Source: Pelethousia sp034933245 (lineage in GTDB: Bacteria > Bacillota > Clostridia > Christensenellales > CAG-138). Taken from it: a DNA stretch of 23,632 nucleotides. Shown piece by piece: positions 1 to 7,151 of this stretch. The notes beneath the pieces were generated by a model. That model worked only from the letters and a program-made list of their open reading frames with translations, did no database searches and was not told where the DNA came from. The position numbers and the translations under genes are program-made. Every line of letters begins with the position of its first letter. The stretch's first letter is position 1. The stretch covers positions 1-23,632 of the forward strand of contig JAYFNX010000043.1 of the NCBI GenBank assembly GCA_034933245.1. The letters are read 5' to 3'.

Positions 1-1
1 C

Positions 2-847
2 CAGATAAAAAAGATGGATCATGTGACGGGCATTGCCTCCTATGCGGCCAGCGTGGGGGCAACGCTGCCGCCGGAATTTATTGGAACGTCCATAACAAGC
101 CAGTTTTATTCGGAAAACTACGCCCGTATTATCGTCTATACGGACACCCCGTCCGAAGGGGAGATCGCCTTTGGCACCGTGGACGCCATCCAGGCGGCCG
201 CAATTTCCTATTATGGGGAAACGGTCTATTTGGCCGGGCAGAGCGCAAATACAAACGATATGAAAAACGTTGTGCAGCAAGATATGTTAAAGGTAAACCT
301 AGCTGCCATTGTGGCGATATTCTGTGTGCTATTCATCACGTTCCGATCTTTTACGCTGCCCATCATTCTGCTGCTTACGATTGAAACAGGAATTTGGGTG
401 AACCTCGCCATCCCGTATTTTAGCGGCATTACCATCAATTTTATGGGCTATCTGATCATCAGCTCCGTCCAGTTGGGCGCAACGGTAGATTATGCCATTT
501 TGCTTACAAACAATTACATGACCAATCGCAAGCAAATGCCGCAGCGGGAGGCGTTACATGCGGCGTTGGGCCAATCCTTCAAGCCCATCTTGATTTCGGG
601 GATCATTCTCGCATCCGCGGGGTTTACCCTGTATGCTACCTCCTCCAGCCCGGTGGTCTATGAAATGGGCATGCTGGTGGGCCGTGGCGCTATGCTGTCC
701 ATGGTACTGGTGGTATGTTTCCTGCCCGCCCTACTTTCCATGCTGGACCGCACGATTGAAAGGACCACCTACCAAGCAGGCTTCTGCTGCCATAAGAATG
801 AGAGAATATCCCCATTGGAGAAAGAACATGAACAGAAAATTCGGTAA
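2..847 (+). CDS. MMPL/RND-family membrane transporter, C-terminal part (5' end outside window)
   Basis: The reading frame is open to the left window edge, so the gene starts upstream and only about 281 C-terminal residues are seen. After an extracytoplasmic stretch come closely spaced hydrophobic helices encoded at about 290-760, which is the layout of the last transmembrane bundle of RND/MMPL proteins. The segment GATVDYAILLTNNYM matches the conserved Asp-containing helix (G-x-x-x-D-Y) that relays protons in this superfamily. Known MMPL proteins export lipids, peptides or drugs; the substrate here cannot be told. The end of the gene overlaps the start of the next gene by 20 bases, which implies co-translation with the secreted heptad-repeat protein. 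Confidence is high for the family and low for the substrate. Confidence 0.85.
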   Translation, partial: QIKKMDHVTGIASYAASVGATLPPEFIGTSITSQFYSENYARIIVYTDTPSEGEIAFGTVDAIQAAAISYYGETVYLAGQSANTNDMKNVVQQDMLKVNLAAIVAIFCVLFITFRSFTLPIILLLTIETGIWVNLAIPYFSGITINFMGYLIISSVQLGATVDYAILLTNNYMTNRKQMPQREALHAALGQSFKPILISGIILASAGFTLYATSSSPVVYEMGMLVGRGAMLSMVLVVCFLPALLSMLDRTIERTTYQAGFCCHKNERISPLEKEHEQKIR

Positions 848-2663
848 GAAACTATTTGCATTTTGTCTCGCAGCCGTTTTGTCGGTTGCACCTGCTTCCC
901 TTGTCTTTGCCCAAGCAGGCGGCCAGGGGTTGCTTTCCGGCGCAGATGCAACTGCCACGGTTCAGAAAAAAAATGAAATTGTCTACGCCACACTGGAGGC
1001 AAGCGGCTCCGTCCAAGCGATCTACGTGGTGAACCAATTCAACGTAACCACGGCGGGAACGGTTGTAGACCATGGAAATTATGCATCCGTAACCAATTTG
1101 ACCAACACCGCCTTGTTGTCCAAGCAAAATGGGGCCGTTTCCTTTGGGGCGGATAAGGGGATCTTCTATTATCAAGGGAACATGGAAAGCACCGAGCTTC
1201 CCTGGCTGATAGACATTTCTTATACGCTGGATGGGCAGGAAATTTCGCCGGCCGATCTGGGGGGCAAATCCGGGCGGCTTGCAATCCATATCTCCATCCG
1301 CAAAAATCCAATGGTAGACGAACTCTTTTTTAATCACTATATGCTGCAGGTGTCCATCTCGCTGGATAGCCAGGCAAGCAGCGATATTCTCGCGCCGGAT
1401 GCCATGATGGCGGCCGCCGGAAAAAGCACCGCCTTGAACTGGATGGTCATGCCGAAAAAAGAAGCGGATCTGCACCTATCTGCAACGGTGCGGGATTTTT
1501 CCATGGAAGGCATCCAAATTTCAGGAATTCCCCTTTCCATGCATGTTGATTTCGCAGGGGCGGACGATATGGTGGGTGATTTTGAGAAGCTGACGGATGC
1601 CATTTCGGATCTAAACCATGGCGTTGGAAAATTAGCAAGCGGCGCAGAGGAATTAAAAGACGGCGCAGGGGATCTGGTAAGCGGCTCGGCGGATTTACAA
1701 GACGGGCTTTTGCAGTTAAGCAACAACGCCGGCAGCTTAATCTCCGGTTCACGGCAAATTCGCGATGCGCTCTCGCAAATCTCCTCCTCTTTAGCCGGTT
1801 CTTCCACCGACCCTGGGCTTGCCAGCCTTTCCCAGCTTCCGGAAAACCTTACGCTGCTCAAAGATGGTCTTTCCGGCATATCCGCCGGGTTGACAACATT
1901 GGAGCAGGGGTTCTCGGATGCCTATTCGGCGCTGGATATGGCGATTCAAGCCATACCGGACACACCCGTTACCCCGGAAGAAATAAACGCGCTCTATTCG
2001 GCTACCGACCCGAGCCAACACAGTTTGATAGACACCCTCGTCAGCTCTTATGAAGCCGCGCAAACCGTTAAGGGTACTTACGGAGCCATAAAAGGAGGTT
2101 TTGATGCGGTTTCTTCCACGATTGGCACCTTAACTTCATCCATTGATAACATCGCGAATTCCCTCGGGGATATTTCCACGGGGCTCAGTGCTTCCATGCC
2201 CACTTTTATGGGCCAGCTCACGCAGCTTACCGACGGGCTGTCCCAGCTTTCCGCAAATTATACAAAGTTCCACAATGGGCTGGTGGAATACCTGAGCGGC
2301 GTGAATCAATTGGGCAACGGATATTCCCAGTTTAACGACGGCTTGCTTCAGTTTGCCGATGGCGTTGGGGATCTCTATGGGGGCGTGTCTGATCTGCATG
2401 GCGGTACGTCTGAACTGGAAGAAGAGACAACTGAACTGCCCGGGGACGTGCAGGCAAAAATTGACGAGATGATAGCGGAATACAGCGGCGCGGATTTTGA
2501 ACCGGTTTCCTTCATTTCCCCGCAAAATACGAATATCAACCTCGTCCAATTTGTGCTCAAATGTCCGGCAATTGACCAGCCGGAAGTTGGGGCGGATAGC
2601 CCGCAAGCCCAAGAGGCGGAGACTATTTGGGACAGGTTTCTGCGCTTGTTTAAAGGGGACTAG
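828..2663 (+). CDS. Secreted protein with X-X-X-Leu-X-X-Gly heptad repeats, MMPL partner
   Basis: The 611-residue product starts at ATG 828, preceded by GGAG at 817-820. The frame stays open to 633, but only this start gives a clean signal peptide: MNRKFGKK, a hydrophobic core, then cleavage near VFA-QA at about residue 25. Residues about 264-320 and 464-534 carry Leu/Gly heptads such as LASGAEELKDGAGDL, the repeat found in YhgE/Pip-like and MMPL-associated proteins. These predict a long extracellular coiled rod. Unlike YhgE-type proteins I see no C-terminal membrane helix; the protein ends in an acidic tail and WDRFLRLFKGD. It overlaps the MMPL gene by 20 bases, so a periplasmic-side accessory or tether for that transporter is the natural inference. 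Its exact role is unknown. Confidence 0.8.
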   Translation: MNRKFGKKLFAFCLAAVLSVAPASLVFAQAGGQGLLSGADATATVQKKNEIVYATLEASGSVQAIYVVNQFNVTTAGTVVDHGNYASVTNLTNTALLSKQNGAVSFGADKGIFYYQGNMESTELPWLIDISYTLDGQEISPADLGGKSGRLAIHISIRKNPMVDELFFNHYMLQVSISLDSQASSDILAPDAMMAAAGKSTALNWMVMPKKEADLHLSATVRDFSMEGIQISGIPLSMHVDFAGADDMVGDFEKLTDAISDLNHGVGKLASGAEELKDGAGDLVSGSADLQDGLLQLSNNAGSLISGSRQIRDALSQISSSLAGSSTDPGLASLSQLPENLTLLKDGLSGISAGLTTLEQGFSDAYSALDMAIQAIPDTPVTPEEINALYSATDPSQHSLIDTLVSSYEAAQTVKGTYGAIKGGFDAVSSTIGTLTSSIDNIANSLGDISTGLSASMPTFMGQLTQLTDGLSQLSANYTKFHNGLVEYLSGVNQLGNGYSQFNDGLLQFADGVGDLYGGVSDLHGGTSELEEETTELPGDVQAKIDEMIAEYSGADFEPVSFISPQNTNINLVQFVLKCPAIDQPEVGADSPQAQEAETIWDRFLRLFKGD

Positions 2664-2847
2664 GGGATCTTCTTGATATCCCGATGGGGATTTCATGATG
2701 GCAGGCGAAAGCCATCGCTCCCGCAAAGCAACGGATCTACGGGGCTACAACGTGGCCGTATCCGGCTGGAGTTGGACAGGTTAATCTGTGTTTCATTCAT
2801 TTTTGCGCGAATTTCAACCGGGTTAATAACCTATAGGCCGGAATGCA
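2664..2847. other. Gap between convergent genes with hairpin-rich sequence
   Basis: This 184-base gap separates two convergent genes. Bases about 2695-2790 can form a GATGGC/GCCATC hairpin with a GAAA in its loop, followed by GCAAAGC and a second stem-loop (CGGAT...ATCCG enclosing GGCTAC/GTGGCC). A 29-codon reading frame from ATG 2695 also runs through it to a TAA. No recognised gene is present. The GCAAAGC-plus-stem pattern faintly recalls the c-di-GMP-I riboswitch but lacks its conserved 5' part. Confidence 0.4.
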
Positions 2848-2875
2848 TTAGCCGCCTTCCGGTTTATTTGTCTTT
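2838..2875 (+). terminator. Weak intrinsic terminator-like hairpin
   Basis: CCGGAA (2838-2843) and TTCCGG (2857-2862) form a 6-bp stem with a 13-base loop, followed by the T-rich run TTTATTTGTCTTT on the plus strand. It would end transcription of the MMPL/heptad operon. It lies over the stop codon of the convergent minus-strand gene. The stem is short, so this is tentative. Confidence 0.35.
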
Positions 2876-3687
2876 ACGTACTCATAGCCCACATGCCCGC
2901 TTTCCAGGTCAAATACCGAAACGCCGTTTTCCCACAGATTAAACCTTGCTGCGGCGCAATTTCCCTCGTGAATAAGGCCGCGCATTTCCCCGAGCACCGG
3001 TGAACGGAGCGGATGGCAGCTTCCGGAACACCGCACGTGGATCTCCAGCAGCAGATTTCCTTGGGCTAGGCAGATATGTTCCGGTTGCGCGGCCAGGATC
3101 TTCACCCCTTTATAGGTCGCCAGGCGATATTCCCGGCCCGCATAAAGGATGGCGCAAATGCAGCCCGTAAAATGCAAGCCCGCAAAGGGAATCCGCGCAA
3201 TGGACACCATGACGCTGCACGCCTTTGAGAACGTGTTGCATTGCATCCATTGATACGAGGAAGGAAACGACACGCCTATGTCCTTCTCAATATAGCCCCG
3301 TCCGCCGTCAAAGGCCGTTTTCCGTCCATCAATGGTAAGGGATCCGCTGAGGCCATGCCCCATGCTGATAACTTCATGGCGGCACTCCATGGGAAGATAG
3401 CGGAACGGTCCCATAATAGGAGAGCGCAAAGGCGTAAACGGCCCGTATAGGATTTCCCCCCGGACACCCGGCAGTTCAATAATGGCGCCATGCTTGGAAA
3501 ACGAGCAGCCGCCAGCATATATGGCGCCATTCTCCATCCGTAGGGAGGGTACGTCAAAGTGGCGGGAACCTTCGTTGTCTATCATTTGAATGAACGCGCC
3601 GCCTTTTGCCCGGCCCGGTATAAAGGCGATTGTTTCCGCCCCGGTTCGGTGCTTAAAATACCAGCCCTCAAAGCGATTCTTTTGCAT
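2848..3687 (-). CDS. Tocopherol cyclase-like protein
   Basis: The 279-residue product begins with QKNRFEGWYFKH and contains GRGYIEKDIGVSFPSSYQWMQ near residues 128-150. Both motifs are hallmarks of the tocopherol cyclase-like family (plant VTE1 and many bacterial homologues). Plant VTE1 cyclises the chromanol ring of vitamin E; the role of clostridial members is unknown, and they lack a tocopherol pathway. There is no signal peptide or membrane helix, so it is probably cytosolic. The start ATG at 3687 follows a GGGGGTG ribosome-site-like run. The gene is divergent from spore photoproduct lyase with only 73 bases between them, so the promoters must be close together. The length is near that usual for short bacterial members. 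The family call is fairly firm; no function can be assigned. Confidence 0.75.
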   Translation of the reverse strand: MQKNRFEGWYFKHRTGAETIAFIPGRAKGGAFIQMIDNEGSRHFDVPSLRMENGAIYAGGCSFSKHGAIIELPGVRGEILYGPFTPLRSPIMGPFRYLPMECRHEVISMGHGLSGSLTIDGRKTAFDGGRGYIEKDIGVSFPSSYQWMQCNTFSKACSVMVSIARIPFAGLHFTGCICAILYAGREYRLATYKGVKILAAQPEHICLAQGNLLLEIHVRCSGSCHPLRSPVLGEMRGLIHEGNCAAARFNLWENGVSVFDLESGHVGYEYVKTNKPEGG

Positions 3688-3760
3688 CTTATCACCCCCA
3701 TCGATTTTAAAATAGTATCCGCCATTTCTGCCAAACTATAATCAGCAGGAGGAATGAAAA

Positions 3761-4762
3761 ATGGATATGCGTTTTGATGCGGTCTATTATGAGCCGGCCG
3801 CCCTGAACTATGAACTGGGGCAAAAGCTCCGCCAAACATACGCGCACCTGCCTTGGCAGCAGATTGAAAGCCACAATCGGATACCGGAATTCAGTGCCGC
3901 GCAAAATAAGGACTTTCCAAAGCTCAAGCGGCATCTTATTGTGGGTGTCCGCAAAACCCACAAATATGTGCCAAACCACAAGGTTTCCGATTGGCTGGTG
4001 CCGTATACGTCCTCCGGCTGCCGGGCCATGTGCCTTTATTGCTACCTTGTATGCAATTATAATAAGTGCGCTTATCTGCGTCTTTTTGTAAACCGGGAAC
4101 AAATGCTGGACACGCTGTTAAAAAAGGATAGGCAAGCCCCTGAACCGCAAACCTTTGAGATCGGCAGCAACAGCGATCTCGTGCTTGAGAACACGATAAC
4201 GGAGAATCTGCCATGGACAATCGAACGTTTTGCCCGCGAAGGCCGTGGCCGGCTTACCTTTCCAACGAAATTTAAGGAAGTGGAGCCTTTGCTCGCCCTT
4301 GACCACAGAGGAAAGGTCATCTTCCGCATGAGCGTAAACCCATCGGAAGTGATCCGGCGTGTTGAGCCAGGAACTGCTCCGCTGGGTGCACGTATCCGTG
4401 CGCTCAATTATATGGCGGATGCCGGATATCCCGTGGGCCTTTTGCTTGCGCCTGTTATTCTTTTGCCAACCTGGAAGCGCCTTTATGGAGAACTGATTGA
4501 CCAGTTAGCGGATGCCCTAAGTAAAAAGGTAAAGTGCGGCGGGTTTCTTGAGATTATTCTGATGACCTACAGTTTTGTGCATAAGGCCATCAATGCAGAA
4601 GCCTTCCCCGATGCCACACAGCTCTTTTCCCCAGAACTTATGACAGGGCGCGGGCATGGCAAATACTGCTACCGTGCGGATGCGCGCGCAGAGGCCGAGG
4701 ACTTCTTACGAGAGAAGCTTCACGATCGGCTTGGCGCCATGCCGATCCTCTATATTTCATAA
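3761..4762 (+). CDS. splB: Spore photoproduct lyase (radical SAM), active-site Cys replaced
   Basis: This 333-residue radical SAM protein aligns from memory along most of B. subtilis SplB, which reverts the 5-thyminyl-5,6-dihydrothymine lesion in germinating spores. The [4Fe-4S] motif is C87-x3-C91-x2-C94, and the two tyrosines that flank the last cysteine (Y93, Y95; Y97/Y99 in B. subtilis) are kept. Other matching blocks are FRMSVNPSEVIRRVEPGT, ADAGYPVGLLLAPV and HGKYCYR. The hydrogen-donor cysteine (C141 in B. subtilis, in EAACTSD) falls on S136 here (EIGSNSD). AGGAGG at 3747-3752 fixes the ATG start at 3761. No splA-like gene is seen. The gene argues for a spore former. The family is certain; the missing Cys makes the precise reaction less sure. 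Confidence 0.88.
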   Translation: MDMRFDAVYYEPAALNYELGQKLRQTYAHLPWQQIESHNRIPEFSAAQNKDFPKLKRHLIVGVRKTHKYVPNHKVSDWLVPYTSSGCRAMCLYCYLVCNYNKCAYLRLFVNREQMLDTLLKKDRQAPEPQTFEIGSNSDLVLENTITENLPWTIERFAREGRGRLTFPTKFKEVEPLLALDHRGKVIFRMSVNPSEVIRRVEPGTAPLGARIRALNYMADAGYPVGLLLAPVILLPTWKRLYGELIDQLADALSKKVKCGGFLEIILMTYSFVHKAINAEAFPDATQLFSPELMTGRGHGKYCYRADARAEAEDFLREKLHDRLGAMPILYIS

Positions 4763-5167
4763 GGCTTACGGCTGGGTTTTTCGAACGTGCAAAGGCGAGT
4801 TTTTATTCTGCTTTGTGCATACTGCGTTTTTGTGGCATCCAGCCCAATGTCTTGTCCCATTTTTTATTTATGGCAGGCAGATCGTTTTCAGTATTCTATA
4901 GGGAGCTTTTCATCCTCGCAAATGCTTCTTTCGAACGTCCCGGCACAGCCGGATTATTTCTGTGCCAATAAAATTTTTTTGCAGTATATCAAGCTGATAT
5001 CATACAATAGAAGCGATCTTCCCCCTTTTTTGGCCATTCTTTGCTTAGAACTTCGAATGGATGCTCTTTTGGATTTTTCCCACATGTAGGTGACATAAAA
5101 CCTCGAATACTGTATAATATAGCATGTTGTATGCTGAAAACGGACTCTCCAGAAGGGAAATGAAGCT
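4763..5167. other. Gene-free stretch upstream of the HD-GYP gene
   Basis: About 400 bases without a convincing gene. An open frame at 4787-5089 has no ribosome site and a composition unlike the neighbours, so I do not call it. The only clear element is the promoter at 5090-5118. The 16-mer TCTTGTCCCATTTTTT at 4850-4865 recurs at 12320-12335 upstream of the tRNA promoter, probably by chance. Confidence 0.5.
5090..5118 (+). promoter_or_regulatory. Sigma-A-type promoter of the HD-GYP gene
   Basis: GTGACA (5090-5095, five of six matches to TTGACA), a 17-base spacer and a perfect TATAAT (5113-5118). Transcription would start near 5125, leaving a leader of about 43 bases before the ATG at 5168. 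This predicts the HD-GYP gene is transcribed on its own. Confidence 0.75.
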
Positions 5168-6280
5168 ATGCTCTACGTTCCCGTGGAATATCTACGGCCT
5201 GATATGGTAGTGGCTCGGGACATCTGTTCTTACCCACGCGATATGCATCATGTCTGCCTGCTCTCAGCGGGTCAAAAGCTCACGGAGACGAACATCCGCA
5301 GAATCCTGACGAATGGAATCGCCGGGGTTTATATTCGCAATTCCGACGGGGATGATATGGAGGTTCCGGAGCTCATTAACGAGGCCTTGCGAAGCAAGGC
5401 CGTCAATGAGATCCGGGCAGTGTATGACGATTTCGGAGTCAAAGGGAGCAATACAATTCAGCAACGGGTGGAAATTCTTTCTCTCATCTCCAGGCAGCTT
5501 GTGGAGCGAATCACCAGCAGCTCGGACGTAATGTTCAATATGATGGATCTGAAGAATTATGACGATTATACCTACAGGCATTGCTTGTCTGTATCCATAT
5601 ACAGCACGCTTACGGGCATGTCCATGGGCATGAAGGTTCCAACCCTGGAAAAGCTGGCCTTAAGCGGCCTCTTGCATGATATGGGGAAGGCGCGCATCCC
5701 AAGGTGGATTGTGAATAAGCCCGGCAAGCTGACGGAAGAGGAATTCTCCATTATGCGCCGCCATCCTACCCTTGGCGTGGAAATGTTTCCCCGTACGACT
5801 GTTCAGATCTCCCCAAAGGTTATGCTTGCCGTGGAACAGCACCACGAACGCTATGATGGCGCAGGTTATCCGAAGGGGTTGATCGGCCAAGAAATCAGCC
5901 TTTTTGGCCGTATTCTCGCGGCTGCGGATGTTTATGACGCGCTCACATCAAAGCGGCCATACCGGCGGGCGCTCATGCCAAATGAGGCCATTGAGCACAT
6001 TATGGCCAATTCCGGCAAACATTTCGATCCGGACGTGGTTACCGCTTTCCTCAGAAGTGTGGAAGCTTACCCGTTGGGTGTCTGCGTCCGGCTCAGCAAC
6101 GGGATGCAGGCTGTGGTGGTAAAGAATTACAAAGAAAATACCCTACGGCCCGTCGTCCGTGTGATTTCCCCAGGTTCCTCCAAAGGTAAAATTCTCGATC
6201 TGCTTTATACGACCGACAACCTTAACATTACCGTTTTGGGCATTGATTACGACGGAGATAGTTGGCAGCCCGGCCAATAG
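5168..6280 (+). CDS. HD-GYP domain cyclic di-GMP phosphodiesterase
   Basis: The 370-residue product has an N-terminal region of about 120 residues and a complete HD-GYP domain at about 130-290. The metal-binding HD pair is H170-D171 (GLLHDMGK). H225/H226 follow, and the signature HHERYDGAGYPKG has G233-Y234-P235. The end of the domain, ILAAADVYDALTSKRPYR, is also canonical. HD-GYP enzymes hydrolyse c-di-GMP to pGpG or GMP and usually favour motility over sessile life. There is no receiver domain or membrane segment, so it is a cytosolic stand-alone type, and the N-terminus (VPVEYLRPDMVVARDI) resembles the leading region common in such proteins. A C-terminal tail of about 80 residues follows the catalytic domain. 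AGAAGGG lies upstream of the ATG. The nearby chemoreceptor gene fits a role in motility signalling. Confidence 0.92.
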   Translation: MLYVPVEYLRPDMVVARDICSYPRDMHHVCLLSAGQKLTETNIRRILTNGIAGVYIRNSDGDDMEVPELINEALRSKAVNEIRAVYDDFGVKGSNTIQQRVEILSLISRQLVERITSSSDVMFNMMDLKNYDDYTYRHCLSVSIYSTLTGMSMGMKVPTLEKLALSGLLHDMGKARIPRWIVNKPGKLTEEEFSIMRRHPTLGVEMFPRTTVQISPKVMLAVEQHHERYDGAGYPKGLIGQEISLFGRILAAADVYDALTSKRPYRRALMPNEAIEHIMANSGKHFDPDVVTAFLRSVEAYPLGVCVRLSNGMQAVVVKNYKENTLRPVVRVISPGSSKGKILDLLYTTDNLNITVLGIDYDGDSWQPGQ

Positions 6281-6573
6281 GCCCCAAATGGGCATGCTGC
6301 ATTTTGAGGCGCCGTCTCTCTTACATACCGCCCTTTCCCCAGCAAAATGCTGATTTCAGAGCCCCCCGTTTATGGGGGAGTCCCATGAATCAACCCCGCT
6401 TTTGAATAACCGGAGCGAGTTTTTTCTTTCTGTTCCCCGTTCGTGTTTTTCATCACCACGCCGGATGGCAGGCAGAAACGCGCAAGCAGCTTGCATACGA
6501 GCGAATTTGCAATATTGTCCTGCATAAAACGGAACCGCAGAAGCGGCCCCGTACAATTTGCGTCTTCCCATGT
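6281..6573. other. Gene-free stretch after the HD-GYP gene
   Basis: No gene is recognised. The stretch holds a CAGCA/TGCTG mini-hairpin near 6339-6352 and a CCCCC/GGGGG stem near 6363-6379. A T-run at 6420-6426 has no good stem before it, so I see no firm terminator for the HD-GYP gene here. A minus-strand open frame at 6356-6577 has no ribosome site and is not called. Confidence 0.4.
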
Positions 6574-7057
6574 TCAAGAGGCTACAGAAAGGCTGGACAT
6601 ACCCTTTTCAACATCGAGAATGGCAACGAGGCGGCCGGAGACCTCCTCGATACCCTTCATGATCCCATATGGCCCGGCTTTCACAGCCCTGCTGTTCCGT
6701 TGGATCGATTCTCCGGCAATGCGCTGAATGCCCATCCCTGCATGTGCGTGAAAGGCAATGTGCTCTTCCCCATATTCTACCACAATAAAGGCATCCTGGT
6801 CGGAATTGTTGGAGGCGGGCTGATGCAGGGTCTATAACCGTCAAAACCTCGCCTCGAGGACAAATTACGCCTTCCGCACAGGGGTTGCTATTGGGCAAGG
6901 GATAAATCGGCTGGTGCACAGCAATTCACGAATGCTGGCTACATCCATCCCCAAAAAGATCCGTCCCTACCAAAAATTCCATCAGCTCCATTGCGTCCGG
7001 CTCGACCTCGTTCTTTCTATTGCTCTCCCTTTGCATGTTGGCGTCCACCGTTTGCAT
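6574..7057 (-). pseudogene. cheW: Frameshifted cheW relic (chemotaxis coupling protein)
   Basis: Reading the minus strand across frames rebuilds nearly all of a CheW of about 160 residues. The pieces are MELMEFLVGTDLFG (from ATG 7057), then MDVASIRELLCTSRFI, then LPNSNPCAEGVICPRGEV followed by LTVID, then HQPASNNSDQDAFIVVEYG, and the tail YGIMKGIEEVSGRLVAILDV. CheW docks receptors to the CheA kinase. The frame changes three times: one extra base in CCCC at 6949-6952, one missing base at GGG 6899-6901, and one extra base at GGG 6828-6830 (plus-strand bases). All three are in short homopolymers. Normally conserved spots are also altered, such as AFHAHAGMG where a VDxV-like segment is expected, which favours true decay over sequencing error. 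It lies 94 bases downstream of the receptor gene in the same direction. Confidence 0.8.
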
Positions 7058-7081
7058 ATATTTCGTCCCCCCGTACTTTTC

Positions 7082-7116
7082 GAGCCCGTTGCCAAAGGCA
7101 ACGGGCTCTTTCTTTT
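7082..7116 (+). terminator. Strong intrinsic terminator on the plus strand
   Basis: A perfect 12-bp stem, GAGCCCGTTGCC (7082-7093) and GGCAACGGGCTC (7097-7108), with an AAA loop, followed by TTTCTTTT. The T-run follows only in the plus direction; on the minus strand the stem is followed by GAAAAG. It therefore faces transcription coming from the HD-GYP side, not from the chemoreceptor, although the hairpin could still shield the 3' end of the receptor mRNA. Confidence 0.8.
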
Positions 7117-7151
7117 ACCCAGGTATTCCCGGCAGTTCCCGGCTATGCTCC

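Noticed and set aside
633..827. Upstream start for the heptad-repeat protein
   Set aside because: The extra 65 residues lie inside the MMPL gene in another frame and are rich in Trp, Pro and Cys. ATG 828 has a ribosome site and a clean signal peptide.
3737..3742. TATAAT as a promoter for splB
   Set aside because: No -35 box lies at 17 bases upstream, and transcription from it would start inside the ribosome site at 3747-3752. The splB promoter is unresolved and may use a sporulation sigma factor.
4850..4865. 16-mer TCTTGTCCCATTTTTT repeated at 12320-12335
   Set aside because: Only two copies in different contexts, with a T-rich end; probably chance similarity of AT-rich intergenic sequence, though the second copy is just upstream of the tRNA promoter.
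4787..5089. 100-codon open frame after splB
   Set aside because: It has no ribosome site, a low-complexity hydrophobic and Ser-rich translation with no known motif, and it overlaps the HD-GYP promoter -35 box.
6356..6577. 73-codon minus-strand frame downstream of the cheW relic
   Set aside because: No ribosome site and no recognisable motif; it overlaps the end of the cheW relic in a different frame.
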